Below, one piece after another: positions 55,101 through 63,847 of a DNA stretch of 63,847 nt; the stretch's first letter is position 1, and every line of letters starts with the position of its first letter. The DNA lies in the NCBI GenBank assembly GCA_016201275.1, contig JACQDB010000058.1, positions 1-63,847 on the forward strand, in the 5' to 3' direction. This DNA is from Acidobacteriota bacterium. Lineage in GTDB: Bacteria > Acidobacteriota > Blastocatellia > UBA7656. Under the pieces are notes generated by a model. It ran no database searches and was not told the origin of the DNA. It saw nothing but the letters and a program-made list of their open reading frames with translations. Made by a program: the position numbers and the translations under genes.

Positions 55101-55897
55101 GTTTTTCGTAAACTAACTTCACCGGCGACGATGTCGCGCCATTCGCCGTTGGCTAATTCCAGCCGCAACGCGCCGCTTGCCGTCAAGCCTCGCGTTATGC
55201 CTTCAAGGGTCGCATCGCCGGAAACGATACGCACCGCGCAATCATGGGCGAAACTGGAAAGTTGCTGCCAGCGTTCGATGACTTGATCGGGACGACGCAG
55301 CGCCGCCGGATACCATTGATTGAGCCGCGCCAATAGCGGCGGCAAAACCTCATCGGGCGCAAAGGCTTGGCCGGTTTCGAGGTAGAGCGAAGTGGCTACG
55401 TCGTGCAATTCATCAGGGAAATTTTGCTGCGCGATGTTGATGCCGATGCCGAGAATCGCAGATTGCAGCAGGCCGTTTTCAATTGATGACTCAACCAGTA
55501 TGCCGCAAATTTTACGCTCGTTGATTCGCACATCGTTCGGCCATTTGATGTCGGCGGCAGTGTGAAAATCGAAACTCAACATTTCGGCTACGGCGATGGC
55601 GGCGGCCAACGGCATCAAGGAAGCCTGCGGCGCGGGAAGCTGTGGTCTGAGAATGATGGAGAGATAGAGTCCTTCGTCCGCAGGTGAAGACCACACCCGA
55701 CCTTGACGGCCTTTGCCAGCGGTCTGGCGACGAGCGAGAATCGCGGTGCCTTCGCTATGGCCTGCGGCGGCAAGTTCGCGTGCCGTGTCGTTGGTCGAAG
55801 CGAGTTCGTCAAAACGCAACAGCGGGATGCCTAAACTTGGCGTATGCGCCGAAGCGGTTTCGTGCTGCAAAGGGGAAGACGGAGGCGGCATATTCAT
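55094..55897 (-). CDS. birA: Biotin-[acetyl-CoA carboxylase] ligase
   Basis: A 267-residue protein of the BPL/LplA fold: D-E-L-A-S-T-N-D-T-A-R-E-L, the biotinyl-AMP loop T-A-G-K-G-R-Q-G-R-V-W, I-K-W-P-N-D-V and K-I-C-G-I-L-V-E, G-I-G-I-N-I. It attaches biotin to acetyl-CoA carboxylase. The N-terminal DNA-binding domain of E. coli BirA is absent, so it is a monofunctional ligase. The start is uncertain between 55897 and 55891. Confidence 0.93.
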   Translation of the reverse strand: MNMPPPSSPLQHETASAHTPSLGIPLLRFDELASTNDTARELAAAGHSEGTAILARRQTAGKGRQGRVWSSPADEGLYLSIILRPQLPAPQASLMPLAAAIAVAEMLSFDFHTAADIKWPNDVRINERKICGILVESSIENGLLQSAILGIGINIAQQNFPDELHDVATSLYLETGQAFAPDEVLPPLLARLNQWYPAALRRPDQVIERWQQLSSFAHDCAVRIVSGDATLEGITRGLTASGALRLELANGEWRDIVAGEVSLRKTS

Positions 55898-55927
55898 GAG
55901 CCTTGTATCAACTGCATGAAGGTGGCA

Positions 55928-56335
55928 TCAACTGCGACTCGACAACTCGACGAAGCGATTGGTGGCGTTGAGCGCGGCTTTGACTGCCGCATCCAGTTCG
56001 GTGTTGACAATCGGGCAACTGCCGAAGACCTGTATATCTTTGCCCTCGAAGGTGATGTCAACCAATACCGCGATTAAATTTTTGCCCAGCGCGTTGACGT
56101 GATCGAGATCGGCCAACGAACATTCGAAGTGATGATCAACGGCTTGCCTGACCGCCTCCAAAGTGGCTACTGCAGCCGCTTTCAGCCTGCCGGTCTCGCT
56201 GGCTTCGCCCTTGGCGGATTTTTGAATGGCGCGACCGGCGAAACTGAGCGACACCTCGACGGTGCATTCTCCGGCCTCTTCTTCAATCACGCGGGCAGCA
56301 TCAAAGAGCGGTCGTTCATATCGGTTTTCCATCAT
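55928..56335 (-). CDS. Small LeuA-dimer-domain-like protein
   Basis: A 135-residue protein between birA and nadC. Its beta-alpha pattern is A-x-A-V-A-T-L-E-A-V-R-Q-A, then N-L-I-A-V-L-V-D-I-T-F-E-G-K and A-A-L-N-A-T-N-R, with G-E-A-S-E-T-G-R-L-K. It resembles the regulatory C-terminal domain of isopropylmalate synthases but has no catalytic domain. Function unknown. ATG 56335 with gagaaaat upstream is preferred; 56374 is the longest open start. Confidence 0.6.
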   Translation of the reverse strand: MMENRYERPLFDAARVIEEEAGECTVEVSLSFAGRAIQKSAKGEASETGRLKAAAVATLEAVRQAVDHHFECSLADLDHVNALGKNLIAVLVDITFEGKDIQVFGSCPIVNTELDAAVKAALNATNRFVELSSRS

Positions 56336-56411
56336 ATTTTCTCTATCCAAGGTGGGCAGCGCTTGGCTCGCCACGTTCGCGGCCCACCCTTTACCTATAG
56401 CAAGCGGTTGA

Positions 56412-57263
56412 TTAAATCGGGGCTATTTTCAAGCTGATGTCAATAGCCGTAGCCGAATGCGTAATCGCGCCTACGGAAATCAAATCCACTTCGCATTCAG
56501 CAAGCTCTCTGACCGTTGACAAGGTGACGCCGCCGGAGGCTTCGATCAGCGTATTGGGCGCGGCCTCGCGAATCATCTTCACGCACTCGCGGACGGCTTC
56601 AGGCTTCAGGTTGTCGAGCATAATCACATCGGCTTTGGCGGTCAGCGCCTCGCGCAGTTGCGCTTGATTGGCGACCTCGACTTCAATCTTCAACAGGTGA
56701 TGCGCGGTTTGTCGCGCCAATTCTATCGCCCGCCGCACGCCACCGGCCAGGGCGATGTGATTATCCTTGATTAACACGCCATCGTCCAAACCGAAACGGT
56801 GATTGACGCCGCCGCCGACGCTGACGGCATATTTTTCCAGCATACGCAGACCGGGCGTGGTCTTGCGCGTGTCTATGATTTTTGCCCGCGTGCCTTCCAC
56901 TTTGTCGGCAAAGGCTTTGGTCAAGGTCGCTATGCCGGAGAGGCGTTGCACCAGATTCAAGGCGGTGCGTTCACCGGCAAGCAGCGTGGTCGCCAGCCCT
57001 TCGATATTGGCGAACACCGTGCCGGAAGATAGATTGTCGCCATCGTAATGATAGGCTTCCATGCGTATGTCTGGGTCGAGAACGACAAACACCGCTTCGG
57101 CGATTTCCAGACCGCACAGCACGCAATCCTGTTTGATCAGAAATTTGCCGCGTCCGCGTGTGCCGCCGCGCACCGTCGCTTGTGAAGTGATGTCGCCGCG
57201 CCCTAAATCTTCGCGCAGGAAATCGGCAACCGCAGAATAAATAGTTGATTGATCTAATTGCAT
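56412..57263 (-). CDS. nadC: Nicotinate-nucleotide diphosphorylase (quinolinate phosphoribosyltransferase)
   Basis: A 283-residue NadC protein: [11 protein letters not shown] near the start, [29 protein letters not shown] and I-K-D-N-H, then V-E-V-x-N-Q-x-Q-L-R and E-A-S-G-G-V-T-L. It forms nicotinate mononucleotide from quinolinate in NAD synthesis. The ATG follows a repeat-derived spacer. Confidence 0.95.
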   Translation of the reverse strand: MQLDQSTIYSAVADFLREDLGRGDITSQATVRGGTRGRGKFLIKQDCVLCGLEIAEAVFVVLDPDIRMEAYHYDGDNLSSGTVFANIEGLATTLLAGERTALNLVQRLSGIATLTKAFADKVEGTRAKIIDTRKTTPGLRMLEKYAVSVGGGVNHRFGLDDGVLIKDNHIALAGGVRRAIELARQTAHHLLKIEVEVANQAQLREALTAKADVIMLDNLKPEAVRECVKMIREAAPNTLIEASGGVTLSTVRELAECEVDLISVGAITHSATAIDISLKIAPI

Positions 57264-57271
57264 AACAGTCT

Positions 57272-57743
57272 TTCAGTCTAAAGTCCGGTGTCCGGTGTCC
57301 GTAATTGTTATCTTCGTAAATATGAAGTAAAGCCGCCAATGAGTGAAGCCGTGTCGTCGGTTAGTTGATAAAGCTTCTCGAATTTTTCTTGGTTCATATA
57401 GCCGACATCCAGTGCCACGTAGAGCAACGATTGTACTTCATAAGCGGAGCCTCTTGATATATCCAGAAAGTGCGCGAAATCTTTATCACTCTTTCTGGCA
57501 AACCCTTCTGCGATGTTGCTCATAGATGAAACCGCAGCGCGACAAATCTGATCTTTGAAGCCGAAGTCTCTGCTGACCTGCCCCCTCGTGCAGGCTTGAT
57601 AAACCTCCCTGGTTAACTCTCTGGCTTTTTGCCATGCCTTAATATCTTCGAAGCGTCTTATCGTGGACATACGATCTTCCTCACAAATGTTTGAGATTGA
57701 TTTGCGAATAAGACCTCGAATACCAGACACCGGACTCCAGACT

Positions 57744-57746
<3 letters not shown>
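57272..57746. repeat. Inverted repeats flanking the four-helix-bundle gene
   Basis: The left repeat (57272-57300) reads gtctttcagtctaaagtccg and continues with gtccggtgtccg units. The right repeat (57719-57746) is its degenerate complement (accagacaccggactccaga then cttcagacc). Together they enclose the four-helix-bundle gene at 57308-57670 almost exactly. Confidence 0.7.
57308..57670 (-). CDS. Four-helix-bundle protein (S23 / intervening-sequence type)
   Basis: A 120-residue protein of the four-helix-bundle family named for proteins encoded in 23S rRNA intervening sequences. Characteristic segments are F-E-D-I-K-A-W-Q-K-A-R-E-L, F-G-F-K-D-Q-I-C-R-A-A-V-S-S-M-S-N-I-A-E-G-F-A-R and F-L-D-I-S-R-G-S-A-Y-E-V-Q-S. 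The family is linked to reverse-transcriptase diversity-generating elements (avd) and rRNA insertions. Here it lies alone between nadC and valS, flanked by inverted repeats, suggesting a mobile unit. ATG 57670 has a gaggaagat ribosome binding site. Confidence 0.85.
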   Translation of the reverse strand: MSTIRRFEDIKAWQKARELTREVYQACTRGQVSRDFGFKDQICRAAVSSMSNIAEGFARKSDKDFAHFLDISRGSAYEVQSLLYVALDVGYMNQEKFEKLYQLTDDTASLIGGFTSYLRR

Positions 57747-60419
<2,673 letters not shown>

Positions 60420-60555
60420 AAATGTTGCAACGCTTTCTTTGATTAAACAGTTCTTAAAAGTAAGCTAATCATTAAACAAGGACGAAGCAAGTATGGTCAA
60501 CCTTGTGCGATTCTCGATAATGGATGAATTGAGTGTTGAAGAGAGAAAAACTTTC

Positions 60556-60633
60556 TGCCACCAAAACACCAGGGACACCAAGTTACACCAAGATACCTTC
60601 GTGAACCTTGGGGTTCTTGGTGTCTTGGTGGCA
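60556..60633. repeat. Facing acaccaag/cttggtgt repeats
   Basis: Direct copies of acaccaag-type units (60556-60593) face complementary cttggtgt units (60615-60633). The structure lies in the 354-nt spacer 60420-60773 between divergent genes valS and the DUF3500 gene. No gene is seen in the rest of the spacer. Confidence 0.65.
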
Positions 60634-60773
60634 AAACCCTGATGCTCAACTTGCCATTCTCGATTGCTCTCACGACAACCTCTTCACTCCCGGTTGAGCA
60701 TCAGGCGCGTTAGACGTAGGCGGCGAAAGCGTGTACTATCGGGCCATTTACCGATGAAAGGGGAACTGTGAAG

Positions 60774-61946
60774 ATGTGCGACAACAAAAAAACACACACC
60801 ACCGTGAGTCGTAGAACCATGCTGGGCGGTTTGTCCGCCGCAGGCTTGAGCGCTTACAACCGGGAAACCTTGGCCGATAATCGCAAGCCGCAAGCGGGCG
60901 GACAAAAACTGAACCCCGGTTTGCAGCAGATGATGGAAGCCGCGCAGGCGTTTTTGAATCTTTTAAGCAAAGACCTGCAACGTCAGGCGGTCTTTCCCCT
61001 CAGCAGCGATGAAGTTTCCAACTGGCACTATATTCCGACTTATATTGCGGCGCTGCCCAATGCCGCGCAAATGATTATGCATAAACGCAACGGCGTCAGT
61101 ATCAAAGAGATGTCACTCGAACAACGCCTCGCCGCTCATGCTTTGCTACGCAGCGCGCTTGGCACGCAAGGCTATCTGAAAGCCACGGCGATTATGCACC
61201 TTGAATTGGTGTTGCGCGAAATCGAAATCACTTTGGGGCGCAACGTCAAAGAAGCCACAGCGATACGCGACCCGGAGCTATATTTCTTTACGGTTTTCGG
61301 CACTCCGTCAAAAGAAGACGCCTGGGGCTGGCGCGTCGAAGGGCATCATTTATCGCTGCATTTTGCGCTGCTGGGCAATCGCTTCATTGCGCCTGTACCG
61401 GCGTTTATGGGCAGCAATCCGGCGATTGTCAAACACGGCTCTCATGCAGGCTCGCGCCTCTTCGCTGCTGAAGAGACGCTGGCGCGGGAACTTCTGCAAA
61501 GCTTCAACGCGCCGCAATCTTCACAAGTCATGATTGATACGGCTGCGCCCAATGACATCATCACCAAAAACCATCGCCGCGCCGAATTGGGCAAGCCCAC
61601 CGGCCTGAGTGTCGCCAAAATGAGCGGCGCGCAACGCGAGGTGTTAATGCGTTTGATTCAGGAGTACGTAGGCAATTTCACCGCTGACTTGGCGGCTTCG
61701 GAATTCAACCGCATCAAGGCCGAGGGCATCGAAAAGATTCATTTCGCTTGGGCGGGTAGCAGCGCAGTCGGCAAAGCGCATTACTATCGCATACACAGTC
61801 CGAAATTGTTGATTGAATATGACAACACGCAAAATGACGCCAATCATATACACACGGTCTATCGCCAGCCGGATAACGATTTCGGACTAGATATGCTGCG
61901 CCAGCATTATGACAAAAGCAGCCATCACCGGGGAGTGGGGGAGTAG
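60774..61946 (+). CDS. Tat-exported DUF3500 protein
   Basis: A 390-residue protein. The N-terminus has a twin-arginine signal (S-R-R-T-M-L-G-G-L-S-A-A-G-L-S-A), so it is likely folded before export. The body matches DUF3500: F-P-L-S-S-D-E-V-S-N-W-H-Y-I-P, then E-L-Y-F-F-T-V-F-G-x-P, W-G-W-R-V-E-G-H-H-L-S-L-H-F and F-A-W-A-G with H-Y-Y-R-I-H-S-P. Conserved His and acidic residues suggest metal binding, but its reaction is unknown. The ATG at 60774 is spaced 9 nt from aagggga; GTG 60768 is also in frame. The stop lies inside the downstream octamer repeat. Confidence 0.82.
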   Translation: MCDNKKTHTTVSRRTMLGGLSAAGLSAYNRETLADNRKPQAGGQKLNPGLQQMMEAAQAFLNLLSKDLQRQAVFPLSSDEVSNWHYIPTYIAALPNAAQMIMHKRNGVSIKEMSLEQRLAAHALLRSALGTQGYLKATAIMHLELVLREIEITLGRNVKEATAIRDPELYFFTVFGTPSKEDAWGWRVEGHHLSLHFALLGNRFIAPVPAFMGSNPAIVKHGSHAGSRLFAAEETLARELLQSFNAPQSSQVMIDTAAPNDIITKNHRRAELGKPTGLSVAKMSGAQREVLMRLIQEYVGNFTADLAASEFNRIKAEGIEKIHFAWAGSSAVGKAHYYRIHSPKLLIEYDNTQNDANHIHTVYRQPDNDFGLDMLRQHYDKSSHHRGVGE

Positions 61947-62090
61947 GGGAGAAAGGGAGACGGGGAGACAGGGAGTAGGAAAGAAAGGGAGATTTTTTAT
62001 CAGTCGAAAAATTCTCCATCGCATCTTTTTCCCACCTCTCCATCGCACCGTCTCCCCGTCTCCCCGTCTCCCCGTCTCCCCACTCCCTGT
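61929..62090. repeat. Facing GGGGAGAC/GTCTCCCC repeats
   Basis: A purine-rich array with gggagac and ggggaga units (61929-61991) faces a pyrimidine-rich array with four tandem gtctcccc octamers (62050-62081). It fills the spacer of two convergent genes and overlaps the 3' end of the DUF3500 gene. It could fold into a long hairpin acting as a bidirectional terminator. Confidence 0.85.
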
Positions 62091-62105
62091 CGCGCTGCTT
62101 TCTCA

Positions 62106-63260
62106 TCAGCGCGGCATCATGGATTCGATCAAAATCTGCGCGACTTCGGGGCGCGAAAATTCTTTCGGCGGCATCTGGCCGTTGGCTAACATCTCGCGCA
62201 CTTTGGTGCCCGACAACGTGACGTGCTGGCTGGAATCATGCGGGCAGGTTTTATTCGAGGCCATCGCATCGCAGACGCTGCAATAGAACGAATGATCGAA
62301 GAACATCGGCGTGATGCCCAATAAATCGGCATCGAATTCATTGAAGATATAATGCGCGTCATACGTGCCATAATAATTTCCTACGCCGGCATGGTCGCGC
62401 CCGACGATGAAATGTGTACAGCCATAGTTTTTGCGGATGAGCGCGTGAAAGACCGCTTCGCGTGGCCCCGCGTAACGCATCGCCGCAGGGTTCACCGCTA
62501 AGAAGGTGCGGCTTTTGGGGAAGTAATTTTCCAGCATCACTTCATAACATTTCATACGCACGTCGGCGGGGATGTCGTCGGATTTGGTTTCGCCTACGAG
62601 TGGATGCAGCAGCAAACCGTCAACGGTTTCCAAGGCGCACTTGATGATGTATTCGTGAGCGCGATGAATCGGGTTGCGGGTTTGAAAGGCAACGACGCGA
62701 TGCCAGCCTTTCTTCTTGAAGGCGTCGCGGGTTTGCTGCGGGTCTAAGCGAAATTCCGGAAACGCCGGATGACGCGGACGATTGAGCAAACTGATTTTGC
62801 CGCCCAATAACCAGTCGCCTTGTTCGTAAAGCGCCGCGACGCCGGGGTGCGCGGTTTCCGTAGTCAGATACACGCGCTCGGCTTCGCGCTGTTTGTCGTA
62901 GCGATATTTTTCTTCCAGATGCAAAACGCCTAATAAATGGTCGTCGGCAAACAGCGCTACATCATCGCCCGCTTGCAAGGTCGCAGCACCATCGTCAGTA
63001 GTTGAAAGCGTGACCGGAATCGTCCACGGCAACCCCGTGGCCAGATGTTTATTGCCGCGCACGGCCATGTAATCGGCTTCGCACATAAAGCCTTCGAGCG
63101 GACTGAAAGCGCCATTGGCAATCATCTCCAAGTCAGCAATTTCGCGCGGTCGTAATTTCATCTTAGGCATCGCGGAGGTCTGTTCCAAAAGCGTCTCGCG
63201 CTCGACTCCTGTGAGTTCGCGGTTGATTAGCTTGCCGCCATGCGCTGCTATGGTTTCCAT
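62106..63260 (-). CDS. sat: Sulfate adenylyltransferase (ATP sulfurylase)
   Basis: A 384-residue single-domain ATP sulfurylase: [13 protein letters not shown] (nucleotide-binding), [26 protein letters not shown] and a C-terminal S-G-T-K-V-R-E-M-L. It activates sulfate to adenylyl sulfate for assimilation or works in the reverse direction. No APS kinase or reductase is encoded nearby. The gene starts at ATG 63260 with gaggag upstream. Confidence 0.95.
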   Translation of the reverse strand: METIAAHGGKLINRELTGVERETLLEQTSAMPKMKLRPREIADLEMIANGAFSPLEGFMCEADYMAVRGNKHLATGLPWTIPVTLSTTDDGAATLQAGDDVALFADDHLLGVLHLEEKYRYDKQREAERVYLTTETAHPGVAALYEQGDWLLGGKISLLNRPRHPAFPEFRLDPQQTRDAFKKKGWHRVVAFQTRNPIHRAHEYIIKCALETVDGLLLHPLVGETKSDDIPADVRMKCYEVMLENYFPKSRTFLAVNPAAMRYAGPREAVFHALIRKNYGCTHFIVGRDHAGVGNYYGTYDAHYIFNEFDADLLGITPMFFDHSFYCSVCDAMASNKTCPHDSSQHVTLSGTKVREMLANGQMPPKEFSRPEVAQILIESMMPR

Positions 63261-63446
63261 GTTCTAAAACTCCTCAGTGTTCAAAAAGTATGCGTTAAAC
63301 AAACTTCAAACGATACGCGACCCGTCCCTTGATGTCAAAGATAGCGGCTTTGAAAAACGCGAACGGGCGACCTCATAAACAGTCGCCCGTTGTCATTCTC
63401 TCTATTTCGATTGTGCTATCGTTAGCTCAGGGAAAACAGCAAATCC

Positions 63447-63698
63447 TCACACCCACCAGCGGCGCGTAAACAGACTCAGCAACGCGACAAACAATGCCGA
63501 GCCGATGATAGACCAGATAATCGGAAAGGACCTGCCATCCACATTGACCGGCAATATCTCCGGCAATCCAATCAGTCTGGCCAGCCAGGTTCCCAATAAT
63601 GCGCCGATGAACCCCAAGGCTATTGAAACCAGAATGCCACCGCGTCCGCTGCCCGCTATGGCTTGTCCTAAAGCGCCGCATACTCCGGCTATCAACAA
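63447..63698 (-). CDS. GlsB/YeaQ-type small membrane protein
   Basis: An 83-residue protein. The pattern G-G-I-L-V-S-I-A-L-G-F-I-G-A-L-L-G-T-W-L-A-R-L-I-G-L-P-E and I-I-W-S-I-I-G-S-A-L-F-V-A-L-L-S-L-F marks the family; three hydrophobic segments. A stress-response role is family knowledge only. The frame continues upstream as hydrophobic residues (F-A-L-L-I-L-L) to a TGA, without ATG or GTG. Start by TTG at 63698 is therefore uncertain, and a lost start or small frameshift is possible. Confidence 0.7.
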   Translation of the reverse strand: MLIAGVCGALGQAIAGSGRGGILVSIALGFIGALLGTWLARLIGLPEILPVNVDGRSFPIIWSIIGSALFVALLSLFTRRWWV

Positions 63699-63847
63699 TA
63701 AAATTAATAATGCGAATCAAGAGTTGAACAGAAGGCGAAAACAACAAACCGTCAATTTGCCGTAACAATGAACCAGCAAGCCTTTGGTTGAACGAACTTT
63801 GCTGGCCTCTTGAATTCCTGATCTTTGCATCAACCAATTGAACAACG

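Noticed and set aside
63427-63837. 136-codon open frame at the window end
   Set aside because: The GlsB/YeaQ family pattern is in a different frame; this one has no hydrophobic layout or motif.

Overview
The window looks like a chromosomal segment of a Gram-negative-type bacterium with moderate GC (a little above 50% by eye). The most likely group is Acidobacteriota, class Blastocatellia. This is inferred from the gene families (futalosine-pathway MqnC, a fused MDR/Gfo-Idh-MocA oxidoreductase, an S23-type four-helix-bundle protein, a DUF4388 chemosensory protein) and from the many intergenic palindromes; no rRNA is present to confirm it. Most genes are housekeeping or signalling genes. They are interrupted by repeat-rich spacers and a few pieces that look acquired.

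Layout. 1-5945: three secreted proteins of unknown function (607-4808) in a repeat-rich stretch with four 55-bp tandem repeats, 66-bp and 42-bp repeats and several hairpins. Two of the secreted-protein genes share a similar ~75-nt leader. 5946-10260: nusB, a CheA-type kinase with a CheW-like partner, and a putative DNA/RNA-binding protein. 10366-15722: a two-domain oxidoreductase, a DsbD-N-like secreted protein, a polyprenyl glycosylphosphotransferase and a small secreted protein. 16088-18763: an AT-richer restriction-modification pair. 18903-22725 (minus strand): dnaX-ybaB-recR, the small SRP RNA and two tRNA-Ser genes. 22851-27793: tadA, an alpha/beta-hydrolase-fold protein that has lost catalytic residues, a DUF2752 protein, a methyltransferase and a phospholipase-D-like protein. 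27976-30573: mqnC, whose 3' end has been invaded by or fused to a two-ORF cassette that includes a C39-like peptidase and is bounded by 141-bp direct repeats. 31121-35114: a thioredoxin-like lipoprotein, a PLP decarboxylase and two unknown proteins.

35806-47283 is the largest unit. It is a ten-gene chemosensory operon (MCP, CheW, CheR, CheA, CheB, CheY, CheX-like, GAF/coiled-coil, CheY, DUF4388/PATAN) preceded by a sigma-70-type promoter and a long, possibly structured leader. No flagellar gene is seen, so the output could be motility encoded elsewhere, surface pili or another function. 47471-53838 (minus strand): tRNA-Leu, two APC amino-acid permeases and an S9 peptidase, which together suggest peptide and amino-acid scavenging. 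54131-60419 (minus strand): cofactor and translation genes (coaX, birA, a LeuA-dimer-like small protein, nadC, a four-helix-bundle gene flanked by inverted repeats, valS). 60774 to the end: a Tat-exported DUF3500 protein, ATP sulfurylase and a GlsB/YeaQ-type membrane protein.

The strongest leads are the mqnC cassette, the paired leader elements upstream of the secreted proteins, the inverted-repeat-flanked four-helix-bundle gene, and a family of 7-8-nt tandem repeats that occur as facing inverted pairs in at least five intergenic regions.
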